This document shows positions 51,466 to 60,400 of a stretch of 64,000 nucleotides of DNA, one piece after another. The position numbers were made by a program, and so were the translations under genes. The stretch is taken from positions 1 through 64,000 of the forward strand of contig JAVHYF010000007.1 of assembly GCA_031119205.1 (NCBI GenBank), written 5' to 3'. This DNA is from Moraxellaceae bacterium (GTDB lineage: Bacteria; Pseudomonadota; Gammaproteobacteria; Burkholderiales; Rhodocyclaceae). The notes under the pieces are model-generated. The model was not told the DNA's origin, did no database searches, and saw only the letters and a program-made list of their open reading frames with translations. Numbering within the stretch: the stretch's first letter is position 1; the number at the start of each line of letters is the position of its first letter.

Positions 51466-52520
51466 GCCGAGCCGGCCTCCTGGTATGTCCTGATCTGCTC
51501 AAGGCTGAAGGCATGCATGTCGGCGCCCTGTTTCCAGGCCTGGTGCCAGACCACCGTCTTGTCCAGTGCGGTCTCCAGGTTCCAGCGCGGTTGCCACGCC
51601 AGTTGCTGGTGGGCTTTGCGGCTGTCGAGCTTCAATGTGCCGGCCTCGTGGGGCTGGGGCGCGGCTTCACGCTGCCAGCGCGCGCCGGCGATGCGACTGC
51701 ACAGTGTGTTGACGATCCACTCCACCGAGCGGGCGTCATGGTCATGCGGGCCGAAATTCCAGCCCTCGGCGAAGCGCGGGTCTTCTGCCAGGCGCTCGGC
51801 CAGGTTCAGGTAGCCGGACAGGGGTTCGAGCACGTGCTGCCAGGGTCTTATGGCATCGGGATAGCGGATCATCAATGTCTTGCCGGCGTCGATGGCACGC
51901 AGGAAGTCGGGCAACAGGCGGTCACTTGCCCAGTCACCGCCACCAATCACGTTGCCGGCACGTGCACTGGCAAGGCCGATCGACAGGCCTTCCATGAAAG
52001 AGCGGCGGTAGGCCGATGTCACCAGCTCCGAGCAGGCCTTGCTGCTGGAGTAGGGGTCGTAACCACCGAGTGCTTCGTCTTCGGTGTAAGGCTCTGTGCG
52101 CTCGCGGTTCTCGTAGCACTTGTCGGTGGTGACGTTCACCACGGCCCGGATGCCCGGTGTTGCGCGCACGGCCTCCAGCAGGTTGACGGTGCCCATCACA
52201 TTCACCGCATACGTTTCGGCGGGCGCCTGGTAGGAGTAGCGCACCAGGGGTTGCGCTGCGAGGTGAAAGACGACGTCGGGAGCGGCGCCTTGCATGGCAG
52301 CACGCAGGGCCTCGCCATCGCGGATGTCGGCCAGGGTGCTGGCCGACATATGGCTCGCCACGCCTGCCACGTCGTAAAGGCTGGGAGCAGTGTTGGGGGC
52401 CAGCGCATAGCCATGTACTCGCGCGCCCATTTGTGTGAGCCATAGCGCCAGCCAGCTTCCCTTGAAGCCGGTGTGCCCGGTCAGGAAGACCCGCTTGCCG
52501 CTCCAGAAGGCAGCGTTCAA
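51462..52520 (-). CDS. rfbG: CDP-glucose 4,6-dehydratase
   Basis: The 352-residue extended SDR has GHTGFKGSWLALWLTQMGAR, the Thr in NVTTDKCYENRE and the Tyr-Lys pair in YDPYSSSKACSEL. These closely match RfbG/DdhB. It converts CDP-glucose to CDP-4-keto-6-deoxyglucose. A TTG at 52520 overlaps the rfbF stop (TTGA) and has GGAAGG 7 nt upstream, so I prefer it to the GTG at 52526 or the longer frame. Confidence 0.95.
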   Translation of the reverse strand: MNAAFWSGKRVFLTGHTGFKGSWLALWLTQMGARVHGYALAPNTAPSLYDVAGVASHMSASTLADIRDGEALRAAMQGAAPDVVFHLAAQPLVRYSYQAPAETYAVNVMGTVNLLEAVRATPGIRAVVNVTTDKCYENRERTEPYTEDEALGGYDPYSSSKACSELVTSAYRRSFMEGLSIGLASARAGNVIGGGDWASDRLLPDFLRAIDAGKTLMIRYPDAIRPWQHVLEPLSGYLNLAERLAEDPRFAEGWNFGPHDHDARSVEWIVNTLCSRIAGARWQREAAPQPHEAGTLKLDSRKAHQQLAWQPRWNLETALDKTVVWHQAWKQGADMHAFSLEQIRTYQEAGSA

Positions 52521-53290
52521 GACCACACCTTCCAGGGCGCCTTGCCCGAAGCCCACAGGTCTTCGAGCATGTTCTTCTCGCGCAGCGTATCCATCGGCTG
52601 CCAGAAGCCTTCGTGCTCGAAGGCCATCAGCTGCTGGCTGCTTGCCAGGCGGACCAAAGGCTCACCTTCCCAGCTCGATTGATCGCCGTCGATGAAATCG
52701 ATGCACTTCGGTGACAGCACAAAGAATCCACCATTTATCAGACCGCCATCGCCACGCGGTTTCTCGGAAAAGCCGGTGACCTGCTCGCCGTGAAGTTGCA
52801 GTGCGCCGTAGCGGCCAGGCGGCGCAACGGCAGTGACGGTGGCCAGTTTGCCGTGTTGCCTGTGGAACGAGATGGCTTTGGCAATATCCACGTCGGCTAC
52901 GCCGTCCCCGTAGGTAAAGCAGAAAGCGTCTTCGTCCTTCACGTACTCGGCAACCCGCTTGAGCCGCCCGCCGGTAAGGGTTTCTTCGCCGGTATCCACC
53001 AGGGTGACACGCCAGGGTTCGGCCTTGCGTTGATGGACGACCATCCGGTTGTCCGCCATGTCGAAAGTGACGTCCGACATGTGCAGGAAGTAGTTGGCGA
53101 AGTACTCCTTGATCACGTAACCCTTGTAGCCACAGCAGATCACGAATTCATGTACGCCATGGGCGGAGTACATTTTCATGATGTGCCAGAGGATGGGCTT
53201 GCCACCGATCTCGATCATCGGCTTGGGTTTGAGGTGCGTCTCCTCTGATATACGGGTGCCAAGTCCGCCGGCGAGAATCACTGCTTTCAC
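52517..53290 (-). CDS. rfbF: Glucose-1-phosphate cytidylyltransferase
   Basis: This 257-residue nucleotidyltransferase has LAGGLGTRISEETHLKPKPM, the metal-binding region FCFTYGDGVADVDI and GFSEKPRGDGGLINGGFFVL, all typical of RfbF/DdhA. It makes CDP-glucose from CTP and glucose-1-phosphate, the first committed step for the CDP-deoxysugar branch. It overlaps wzt by ATGA. Confidence 0.96.
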   Translation of the reverse strand: MKAVILAGGLGTRISEETHLKPKPMIEIGGKPILWHIMKMYSAHGVHEFVICCGYKGYVIKEYFANYFLHMSDVTFDMADNRMVVHQRKAEPWRVTLVDTGEETLTGGRLKRVAEYVKDEDAFCFTYGDGVADVDIAKAISFHRQHGKLATVTAVAPPGRYGALQLHGEQVTGFSEKPRGDGGLINGGFFVLSPKCIDFIDGDQSSWEGEPLVRLASSQQLMAFEHEGFWQPMDTLREKNMLEDLWASGKAPWKVWS

Positions 53291-54540
53291 GATCTTGCCT
53301 CCGTGACAGTCCAGGGCAGCAAGGGGCGGACAGCCCCGGGCATGATGTTTCCGTAACCATGGCTGCGGCCGACACTGTCGTCCATCGAATCCCTGACGTT
53401 GAAGCTCAACGCCCCTTGCTCGAAGAAGTGGACTTCGCTGGCAGAACCAAAAGAACTGATTGCCAACCCGACGGAGTAGGTGCCTTCGTTGAGCAGGTCT
53501 CCCGGCACCATGCAGCAGGCCTCATAGTCGCCGGGAGGGAGGGCGCCTACGGTCTGCGGGCTCGAAACGAACGCGTAGGTACCGCCAGGCAGGGTGAAGT
53601 GGAAGTTCGGGACGTACTGTTTCGTCGAACGGGTCTTGATCCGGAATCCCATGCGAATCTGGACTGCCTTGCGGATGTCGATTTCAACTGCCGGGTGATG
53701 TTCGTGGTCAAGCACTTCGCCGTACATCAATTCCACGCCAGCGTCGCCGATGTGCCTGCCATGAGAGCCGAAATCAACCCGGCCTGCGCTGTGCCCGCCA
53801 CCAAAGTATTCGAGGACCACTTCGGAAGGGGACCCCTGGCGCTTCACTCGGCCTTTCTCCAGCAGGATGCATTTGTTGCAGAGTGAAGTAACGGATTGCA
53901 TGCTGTGACTGACGAAGAGCACAGTACGCCCGCCGGAACCGATTTCCTGCATTTTGCCCAGGCACTTTTTCTGGAACTCTGCATCGCCGACGGCGAGCAC
54001 TTCATCCACGATCAGGATGTCCGGGTCGAGGTGAGCTGCCACCGAGAAAGCCAGGCGCATGTACATCCCTGACGAGTAATGCTTGACTTGGGTGTCGAGG
54101 AAATCTGCCACGCCTGCAAACTCGACGATCTCATCGAACTTGCGGCGGACTTCGGTTCTTGTCATACCCAGCACGACGCCGTTGAGGAAGATGTTCTCTC
54201 GTCCACTCAGCTCGGGATGGAAGCCCGTGCCGACTTCCAGCAGGCTCGAAACGCGGCCGCGCACGCGGATCTGGCCGGTGGTGGGCTCGGACACCCGGCT
54301 GAGCAGCTTGAGCAGGGTGGACTTTCCGGCGCCGTTCTTGCCGATGATGCCGACCTTGTCGCCCTCCGCGATCTCGAATCCCAACTCACGCAGTGCCCAG
54401 AATTCCCTTGCTGTCTCCTTTGGCCCCTTCTTCTTGAACAGTCCCATGATCTCGTCGCGCAGCGTGTCAGGGCGGCGCTTGTGCCCCCCCTTGATCATGT
54501 AGCGCTTGCCGAGGTTGTCGACCTGAATGGCGTATGTCAT
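53287..54540 (-). CDS. wzt: O-antigen ABC transporter ATP-binding protein with Wzt C-terminal domain
   Basis: The 417-residue protein has an ABC ATPase domain with GIIGKNGAGKSTLLKLL, signature HYSSGMYMRLAFSV and Walker B ILIVDEVLAVGD. An additional beta-sandwich domain of about 150 residues starts near residue 260. Such Wzt C-terminal domains bind the modified non-reducing end of the glycan before export. That fits an operon rich in methyl- and formyltransferases whose product could cap the chain. It pairs with wzm, 4 bp upstream. Confidence 0.95.
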   Translation of the reverse strand: MTYAIQVDNLGKRYMIKGGHKRRPDTLRDEIMGLFKKKGPKETAREFWALRELGFEIAEGDKVGIIGKNGAGKSTLLKLLSRVSEPTTGQIRVRGRVSSLLEVGTGFHPELSGRENIFLNGVVLGMTRTEVRRKFDEIVEFAGVADFLDTQVKHYSSGMYMRLAFSVAAHLDPDILIVDEVLAVGDAEFQKKCLGKMQEIGSGGRTVLFVSHSMQSVTSLCNKCILLEKGRVKRQGSPSEVVLEYFGGGHSAGRVDFGSHGRHIGDAGVELMYGEVLDHEHHPAVEIDIRKAVQIRMGFRIKTRSTKQYVPNFHFTLPGGTYAFVSSPQTVGALPPGDYEACCMVPGDLLNEGTYSVGLAISSFGSASEVHFFEQGALSFNVRDSMDDSVGRSHGYGNIMPGAVRPLLPWTVTEARS

Positions 54541-54544
54541 GAGG

Positions 54545-55372
54545 TTAGAGGATGTCCACGATTTCCCGCTCTGCTGAACGGAAGTAAGAAACGCCTATTG
54601 CAATCAGTACTACAGCCACCGCAAACGAGAATCCCAGGGTCCAGGGTTGGAACGGGTACTTGTCACCAAACAGCGAGTAACGGAAGCCGTCAATGATTCC
54701 GACGATGGGGTTCAGGCCAAACAGGGTGCGCCACTTTTCCGGTACGACCGCCGACGAGAAGCCGATTGGGGACAGGTAGACACCCATGGTCATCAGGAAC
54801 GGAAGGATGAACGAAACGTCGCGATACTTTGCGTTCAGTGCTGCCAGCAACAGGCCCAGGCCCACGGTCAGCATGATCAGCACAGCAAAAACGACAGGGG
54901 CAAGGACGATGTGCCAGCCGAGACCCGTACCGAACCAGAACAACAGCGCGCACAGGAGCAGCGAGGTGATCGTCAGGTCCACAAGATTGGCCAGTACGCC
55001 GCTCATGGGGATCACCAGTCTCGGGAAATACACTTTGGTGATCAGTGCAGAGTTGGTCACCAAACTGTTCCCGCATTCGGTAACCGTCCCCGCGAAATAA
55101 AGCCAGGGAACCATGCCGGAGAACACAAGTAATGAATATGGGATTTCGCCTGAGGAAAGGCCGGCAATCTTTCCGAAAACAAGCGTGAACACTACGGTGG
55201 TCAGTACTGGCCTGAGCACCGCCCACGCCAACCCCAGAGCGGCTTGCTTGTACTTTACGAGTATGTCGCGCAGTGCAAGGAAGAAGAGTAGTTCCCGCGC
55301 AGTAGCGAGCTCTTGCCAGTACGCAAGTCCTCGTCTGGACCGGGCAGACAACACCGTCTCCTGTTTGCTCAT
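54545..55372 (-). CDS. wzm: O-antigen/polysaccharide ABC transporter permease
   Basis: This 275-residue ABC-2 type permease has six predicted helices, with the short cytoplasmic start [20 protein letters not shown] and the [20 protein letters not shown] segment after the second helix. A conserved [17 protein letters not shown] loop precedes the last two helices. It forms the channel for undecaprenyl-linked glycan with Wzt. No Wzx flippase or Wzy polymerase is present, so chains should be finished in the cytoplasm. Confidence 0.94.
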   Translation of the reverse strand: MSKQETVLSARSRRGLAYWQELATARELLFFLALRDILVKYKQAALGLAWAVLRPVLTTVVFTLVFGKIAGLSSGEIPYSLLVFSGMVPWLYFAGTVTECGNSLVTNSALITKVYFPRLVIPMSGVLANLVDLTITSLLLCALLFWFGTGLGWHIVLAPVVFAVLIMLTVGLGLLLAALNAKYRDVSFILPFLMTMGVYLSPIGFSSAVVPEKWRTLFGLNPIVGIIDGFRYSLFGDKYPFQPWTLGFSFAVAVVLIAIGVSYFRSAEREIVDIL

Positions 55373-56478
55373 TCGTTGTAATCCATCGCCTTGTGCCCGT
55401 GACGCTTGATGAGCTCGTCGCGCTCGGCAGACTTCAGATCTTCCCTAACCATTTCGGCAACCAGCTCGTCGAACGTAGTGGCAGGCGTCCAGCCCAGCTT
55501 GTTCTTGGCCTTCGAGGGGTCGCCCAACAGGGTTTCAACCTCGGTGGGGCGGAAGTAACGCGGGTCTACTTCAACGATGTGCGTTGCCGGGCGACCGGCG
55601 TTTTCCCAGAAGCCCTTTTCATCCACGCCAGAACCTTCCCAGCGGATGTTCATGCCCAGTTCCTTGCCGGCGGCATTCACGAAATCGCGCACCGAATACT
55701 GCACGCCGGTGGCGATGACGAAGTCTTCAGGCTGCTCCTGTTGCAGCATCAGCCATTGCATCTCCACATAGTCCCGTGCGTGCCCCCAGTCGCGCTTGGC
55801 GTCGAGGTTGCCGAGGAACAGGCAGTCCTGCAGGCCCAACTTGATGCGGGCTAAAGCACGGGTGATCTTGCGGGTGACGAAGGTTTCGCCACGGTTGGGG
55901 CTTTCGTGGTTGAAGAGGATGCCGTTGCATGCGTAGATGCCATAGGCCTCGCGGTAGTTGACGGTGATCCAGTAGGCATACAGCTTGGCCACCGCGTAGG
56001 GGCTACGCGGATAAAAAGGGGTCGTCTCCTTTTGCGGAATTTCCTGCACCAGGCCATACAGTTCGGAAGTCGATGCTTGGTAGAAGCGGGTCTTCTTCTC
56101 GAGGCCCAGGATGCGGATGGCTTCCAGGATACGCAGTGCGCCCAGTGCGTCGGAGTTGGCCGTGTATTCCGGCTCTTCGAAGCTGACCGCGACATGACTT
56201 TGTGCAGCCAGGTTGTAGATTTCGTCCGGCTGGGTTTGCTGGATGATCCGCGTCAGGCTGGAGGAGTCTGTCATGTCTCCATGGTGGAGAATGAAGCGCC
56301 GGCCTTTTTCGTGCGGGTCCTGATACAGATGGTCGATCCGGTCTGTATTGAACAGTGAGCTGCGGCGCTTGATGCCATGGACTTCGTAGCCTTTGTCGAG
56401 CAGCAGCTCGGAGAGGTACGCGCCGTCCTGGCCCGTAACGCCAGTGATGAGAGCAACTTTCTTTTTCTGGTCGGACAT
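55369..56478 (-). CDS. gmd: GDP-mannose 4,6-dehydratase
   Basis: The 369-residue protein has [20 protein letters not shown], the GMD-specific [20 protein letters not shown], the catalytic STSELYG and the Tyr-Lys pair in [14 protein letters not shown]. It makes GDP-4-keto-6-deoxymannose, the precursor of GDP-L-fucose. It overlaps wzm by ATGA and follows fcl by 42 bp. GDP-mannose synthesis genes are not in the window and must lie elsewhere. Confidence 0.97.
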   Translation of the reverse strand: MSDQKKKVALITGVTGQDGAYLSELLLDKGYEVHGIKRRSSLFNTDRIDHLYQDPHEKGRRFILHHGDMTDSSSLTRIIQQTQPDEIYNLAAQSHVAVSFEEPEYTANSDALGALRILEAIRILGLEKKTRFYQASTSELYGLVQEIPQKETTPFYPRSPYAVAKLYAYWITVNYREAYGIYACNGILFNHESPNRGETFVTRKITRALARIKLGLQDCLFLGNLDAKRDWGHARDYVEMQWLMLQQEQPEDFVIATGVQYSVRDFVNAAGKELGMNIRWEGSGVDEKGFWENAGRPATHIVEVDPRYFRPTEVETLLGDPSKAKNKLGWTPATTFDELVAEMVREDLKSAERDELIKRHGHKAMDYNE

Positions 56479-56520
56479 GATCTGCGCTCCTTGGTATCTG
56501 GGAATCTTGTGCTTCGAGGT

Positions 56521-57585
56521 TCAGGCGCGGCCCTGAACATAGTCCTGGTAGACCTGGCGCAAGCCGGCATCAAGGTCGATACCGGCTTTCCAGCCGAGTC
56601 GTTCGAGCCGGGAGCTGTCCATGAGTTTTCGAGGGGTGCCGTCAGGCTTGCTGGTGTCGAACCGGATCTCGCCCTTGTAGCCCACCACGCTGGCAACGCG
56701 ATCGGCAGCCTCCCTGATAGTGAGGTCACTGCCGAAGCCCACATTGATATGGCTGAGCATGGGGTCGGTGTTCGCCTCGTAAGTCGCCTTCTCCAGGTTC
56801 ATGACGAATATGCTGGCAGCTGCCATGTCATCTACGTGCAGGAACTCGCGGTAGGGCGTACCGGTGCCCCATAGCGTGACGCCCGCATTCCCCACGATCT
56901 GGCGGAGCGCGGGGTCATAGCCAATCATTTCGGAGACATCTGCGGGAATTTCGCCGTAACGCGCCTGATCGGCTTCGATACCGGCGATGTCACCTGCCTG
57001 AGCCAGCTTCGCTAGATGGAGCTTCCGGATCACGGCCGGAAGCACATGGCTGTTGGCCAGGTGGTAGTTGTCGCCCGGACCGTAAAGGTTGGTCGGCATG
57101 ACGCTTCGGTAGTCCCGTCCGTACTGGCGGTTGTAGCTTTCGCACAGCTTGATGCCAGCGATCTTGGCGATTGCGTAAGGTTCGTTGGTGGGCTCCAGCG
57201 TTCCGGTGAGCATGGCCTCTTCGCGCATCGGCTGCGGAACGGCCTTCGGATAAATGCAGCTTGACCCGAGAAACAACAGCCTTTGCACGCCATGCGTATG
57301 CGCGGCATGAACAACGTTCGCCTGGATCATCAGGTTCTGGTAGATGAAATCGGCGGGGTAGGTGCTGTTGGCGTGAATCCCCCCCACTCTTGCTGCAGCC
57401 AGATATACCTGGGTGGGCCTCTCTGCAGCAAAGAATGCGTCGACCGCGGCCTGATTGGCGAGGTCAAGTTCGGCGTGGGTGCGCGTAAGGATCTGATCGT
57501 GGCCTTGCTGCCGTAAGGCACGAACAATTGCCGAGCCCACCATTCCGCGGTGGCCCGCGACATAAATCCTGGGAGAGTCACTCAT
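56521..57585 (-). CDS. fcl: GDP-L-fucose synthase
   Basis: The 354-residue epimerase-reductase has [19 protein letters not shown], the [17 protein letters not shown] motif with catalytic Ser and Cys, and Tyr-Lys in [13 protein letters not shown]. It converts GDP-4-keto-6-deoxymannose to GDP-L-fucose using NADPH. It is the first gene of the long leftward operon and lies about 295 bp downstream of the ops element. Confidence 0.97.
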   Translation of the reverse strand: MSDSPRIYVAGHRGMVGSAIVRALRQQGHDQILTRTHAELDLANQAAVDAFFAAERPTQVYLAAARVGGIHANSTYPADFIYQNLMIQANVVHAAHTHGVQRLLFLGSSCIYPKAVPQPMREEAMLTGTLEPTNEPYAIAKIAGIKLCESYNRQYGRDYRSVMPTNLYGPGDNYHLANSHVLPAVIRKLHLAKLAQAGDIAGIEADQARYGEIPADVSEMIGYDPALRQIVGNAGVTLWGTGTPYREFLHVDDMAAASIFVMNLEKATYEANTDPMLSHINVGFGSDLTIREAADRVASVVGYKGEIRFDTSKPDGTPRKLMDSSRLERLGWKAGIDLDAGLRQVYQDYVQGRA

Positions 57586-57655
57586 CTGCTACAGAGTCCG
57601 TGCTGGTTCCGGAGCGATAACGCGTCGTCGTCCGGCGGAATGAAGAGGTACAGAG

Positions 57656-57811
57656 TCAGGAAAGCTCGCCGGAGCCGGGCGCCTCGTAGCCACAGGGTGG
57701 TTTGAGTTGTGCGGTCCGAGCTGTTTCGGGAAGGCGCTTTTCCCGGCTGCCTGCCACGCTGCCCTTGTCGGATTGGCCGGGTCGTGGCGGGTCATACGAA
57801 CCGCGTGCCAT
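57656..57811 (-). CDS. Possible 51-residue leader peptide ORF
   Basis: ATG at 57811 is preceded by GGGGAGACAAGCTTG, a good ribosome site. It encodes MARGSYDPPRPGQSDKGSVA and 31 further residues rich in Arg, Pro and Gly. It starts about 70 nt past ops on the same strand. Since RfaH recruits ribosomes after loading at ops, a short translated leader there is plausible. Its composition is not clearly protein-like. Confidence 0.3.
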   Translation of the reverse strand: MARGSYDPPRPGQSDKGSVAGSREKRLPETARTAQLKPPCGYEAPGSGELS

Positions 57812-57879
57812 CAAGCTTGTCTCCCCTTCAGGGATGCGGCGAATGGTTTCATGGGAGATGCGGCTCACGGGATTCAGGC

Positions 57880-57890
57880 ACGCTACCGCC
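57880..57890 (-). promoter_or_regulatory. ops element (RfaH recruitment site)
   Basis: On the leftward strand the sequence reads GGCGGTAGCGT, followed by GCC. The 11-mer is identical to the E. coli ops consensus that pauses RNA polymerase and loads RfaH. It lies 295 bp before fcl and 151 bp after rfaH, in the direction of the O-antigen operon. Confidence 0.85.
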
Positions 57891-57947
57891 ATGCCGTATC
57901 ACGATCAGCAAGCGCGACAAGTGTCAGCAGGGGAGTCCGGCAAACAC

Positions 57948-57976
57948 GAAAAGACCGCGATCAATGCTGTCTTTTC
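57948..57976 (-). other. Hairpin between rfaH and ops
   Basis: GAAAAGAC and GTCTTTTC (57948-57955 and 57969-57976) are perfect complements around a 13-nt loop, followed leftward by GTGTTTG. It could be a weak terminator or attenuator after rfaH. Confidence 0.4.
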
Positions 57977-58040
57977 GATGAACGGGCCGCATTGTGCCAT
58001 AACTCTCAACGGCCTCGATGAGGTGGGCTGATCGGGATGG

Positions 58041-58538
58041 TCAGCGTGCCCTGCGCACACTGGCGGGCGTTGCCTTCACCGTGACCGGTCTGCTCAGGAG
58101 TTCGATCAGCACCATGACGCGGTGCTCACCATCGGCCATATGGAAAACACCTTCAATTCCGGCAAACGGTGCCTCGGTCAACTGAACGCGCTCCCCTGTC
58201 TGGAATAACGGTTGCGGTCGGTTGTGGGCCTGGAGCTCCTGCATGCGCAGGGTTGTGATGATCGTGTCGCTGATGCGAGCGGGTTCCGTGCCGAAACAGA
58301 CCAGCCGGCTTACGCCACGAGTGGAGCGGATGGGCCCCCAGCTCTTGGCAGAGTCGCCTTGTCCAAGCCGGATGAACAGATATCTCGGGAACAACGGTTC
58401 GTCTGCCACCGCAAGGCCGCCTTGGCGAAGCCTCTCTGTCGAGATTGTTGGCAGATAACACTCGTACCCCTGCTGCAGAAGATTCTCAAGCGCGCTCTTC
58501 TCTTGCCTGGGCTTCGTGTGAACGAGATACCAGTGCAT
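58041..58538 (-). CDS. rfaH: Transcription antiterminator RfaH (specialised NusG paralogue)
   Basis: The 165-residue protein begins MHWYLVHTKPRQEKSALENL, the RfaH/NusG N-terminal (NGN) signature, and has LFPRYLFIRLGQGDSAKSWG for polymerase contact. A C-terminal KOW-like region includes GERVQLTEAPFAGIEGVFHM. Compared with NusG it is shorter and has the RfaH-type LVHTKPRQE start. GGAG 5 nt upstream favours the ATG at 58538 over the GTG at 58544. It should load at ops and suppress termination across the 22-kb operon. Confidence 0.93.
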   Translation of the reverse strand: MHWYLVHTKPRQEKSALENLLQQGYECYLPTISTERLRQGGLAVADEPLFPRYLFIRLGQGDSAKSWGPIRSTRGVSRLVCFGTEPARISDTIITTLRMQELQAHNRPQPLFQTGERVQLTEAPFAGIEGVFHMADGEHRVMVLIELLSRPVTVKATPASVRRAR

Positions 58539-58684
58539 AGTCACTCCGAAGGCTGATGCCGCGGCATTTTAGTCCCCGGGAAAGGGGGCGGCAATGAACC
58601 TGTCCTATTTGACACTTGTCGGAGACGGGCGGCGGGTGATCCCACTCAGCAGAACGTCGTATCCCGTGAGTGAGCGCGTTGACT

Positions 58685-60400
58685 TCAAACCGCCTCGAAG
58701 TGCTCCAGCATCAACTGCAGGCTGGTGACCCCGTTGTACTCGTTGATGGCGAGGCGATAGGCAGCGCGGATGCGCTGCGGAACGCTGTCTGTGCAGTTGA
58801 AGCGCAGGGCGTCGAAGGTGGCCATGCCTTTGCGCAGGCGCAGCTTGAGGTGTCGTTCCTTCAGCAGGCGCTGGTTCTCTACTTCGAACACGTCCTCGAA
58901 GATCGGCGCGCCGAAGCCCTGGCCCCAGATCTCGCCTTCCAGCAGGCGGGCGATTTCCAGTGACATGTAGCCGGACTCCAGCGCGCCGTCGGTTTCGATG
59001 TGGCGCTGCAGTTCGTGCGGCTCCAGCAACTCGCCGACGGTCTGCTCGAAGATGGCGGCGAAGCGGGCGAAGTCCTGCTCGCGGATGGTGAGGCCGGCGG
59101 CCATGGCGTGGCCGCCGAACTTCACGATGAGATCCGGGTGGCGCTTGGTGATCAGATCCAGCGCGTCACGCAGATGCAGCGCGGAGATCGAGCGGCCCGA
59201 GCCCTTCAGTTCGCCCTGGTCGTTGTGCGGATCGTCGCTGGAGCGGGCGAAGGCGATGGTCGGACGATGCGCACGGTCCTTGATGCGGCCAGCGACGATG
59301 CCGATGACGCCCTGGTGCCAGTCGGGTTCGAACAGCGCGATGGCATTGCGCTGTTCCAGGCCTTCCATCTCCAGCGTTGCGAGTGCGACGTCGCGCATCT
59401 CTTCCTCGATGCTCCGGCGTTCGCGGTTCAGCTGGTCGAGTTGCTGGGCGATGTTCATGGCGCGCGCCATGTCATCGGTGATCAGGCACTCGATGCCCAG
59501 CGACATGTCGGCCAGCCGGCCGGCGGCATTCAGGCGCGGGCCCAGTGCGAAGCCCATATCGAAGGTGCTGGCGCGGGCATGGTCACGTGTGGCGGCGGCA
59601 AACAGCGCGCGCACGCCCGGCTGCATGCGGCCGGCGCGCATGCGGGCCAGGCCCTGGCGCACCAGCAGGCGGTTGTTGGCGTCCAGTTTCACCACGTCCG
59701 CCACGGTGCCGAGTGCAACGAGATCCAGCAGTTCGGCGAGCTTGGGCTCCGGCAGGCCGCTGGAGGCGAACCAGCCGCGCGTGCGCAGCTCGGCGCGCAG
59801 TGCGAGTGCCACGTAGAACATCACGCCCACGCCGGCGAGTGACTTGCTGGGGAAGGTGCAGGCGGGCTGGTTCGGATTGACGATGACATCCGCATCCGGA
59901 AGCGTGTCACCGGGCAGGTGGTGATCGGTGATCACGGTGGTCATGCCCAGCGCGCGCGCAACCGCCACGCCTTCCACACTGGCGATGCCGTTGTCCACGG
60001 TGATGAGGATTTCGGGCTCCATGCGTGCCGCCAGTTCGACGATGGCGGGCGTCAGGCCGTAGCCGTACTCGAAGCGGTTCGGCACCAGGTAATGCACCTC
60101 GGCACCCATGGCACGTAGCGCACGGATGCCTACCGCGCAGGCGGTGGCGCCGTCGCAGTCGTAGTCGGCGACGATCAGCATGCGGGCACCCGCCTCGATG
60201 CCGTCGGCCAGCACCTCGGCGGCTTCGCGGATTCCGAGCAAGCCATCCGGTGGCAGCATGGCGGCCATGTCACCAGCAAGCTCTGCCGGGACGCTGACGC
60301 CACGCGCGGCGTACAGGCGGGCGAGCAGGGGATGCAGGCCGCTGCCGGCGAGGGTCTTGGCGCAAGCTTGTGGTACGTCGCGGACGATGAGTCGGGTCAT
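58685..60400 (-). CDS. recJ: Single-stranded-DNA-specific exonuclease RecJ
   Basis: The 571-residue DHH-family nuclease has motif I MLIVADYDCDGATACAVG, the DHH triad in TVITDHHLPGD, motif IV region LNAAGRLADMSLGIECL and the DHHA1 motif VKFGGHAMAAGLTI. It degrades single-stranded DNA 5' to 3' in recombination and repair. It overlaps the upstream RpfE-like gene by ATGA. The length agrees with E. coli RecJ (577). Confidence 0.97.
   Translation of the reverse strand: MTRLIVRDVPQACAKTLAGSGLHPLLARLYAARGVSVPAELAGDMAAMLPPDGLLGIREAAEVLADGIEAGARMLIVADYDCDGATACAVGIRALRAMGAEVHYLVPNRFEYGYGLTPAIVELAARMEPEILITVDNGIASVEGVAVARALGMTTVITDHHLPGDTLPDADVIVNPNQPACTFPSKSLAGVGVMFYVALALRAELRTRGWFASSGLPEPKLAELLDLVALGTVADVVKLDANNRLLVRQGLARMRAGRMQPGVRALFAAATRDHARASTFDMGFALGPRLNAAGRLADMSLGIECLITDDMARAMNIAQQLDQLNRERRSIEEEMRDVALATLEMEGLEQRNAIALFEPDWHQGVIGIVAGRIKDRAHRPTIAFARSSDDPHNDQGELKGSGRSISALHLRDALDLITKRHPDLIVKFGGHAMAAGLTIREQDFARFAAIFEQTVGELLEPHELQRHIETDGALESGYMSLEIARLLEGEIWGQGFGAPIFEDVFEVENQRLLKERHLKLRLRKGMATFDALRFNCTDSVPQRIRAAYRLAINEYNGVTSLQLMLEHFEAV

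Larger units (their letters stand above)
57586..58040. other. 455-bp leader region between rfaH and fcl
   Basis: There is no convincing gene here. Reading leftward the region holds a hairpin (57948-57976), the ops element (57880-57890) and a possible 51-codon leader frame (57656-57811). I could not find a confident -35/-10 pair, so the operon may start here or be read through from rfaH. Confidence 0.65.

Noticed and set aside
35227-57585. Wzx/Wzy-dependent O-antigen cluster
   Set aside because: No flippase- or polymerase-like multi-helix protein is present; the export genes are clearly the Wzm/Wzt ABC pair.
57702-58031. Rightward 109-codon frame in the rfaH-fcl gap
   Set aside because: It has no good ribosome site, its composition is not protein-like, and it runs against the ops and leader signals on the other strand.
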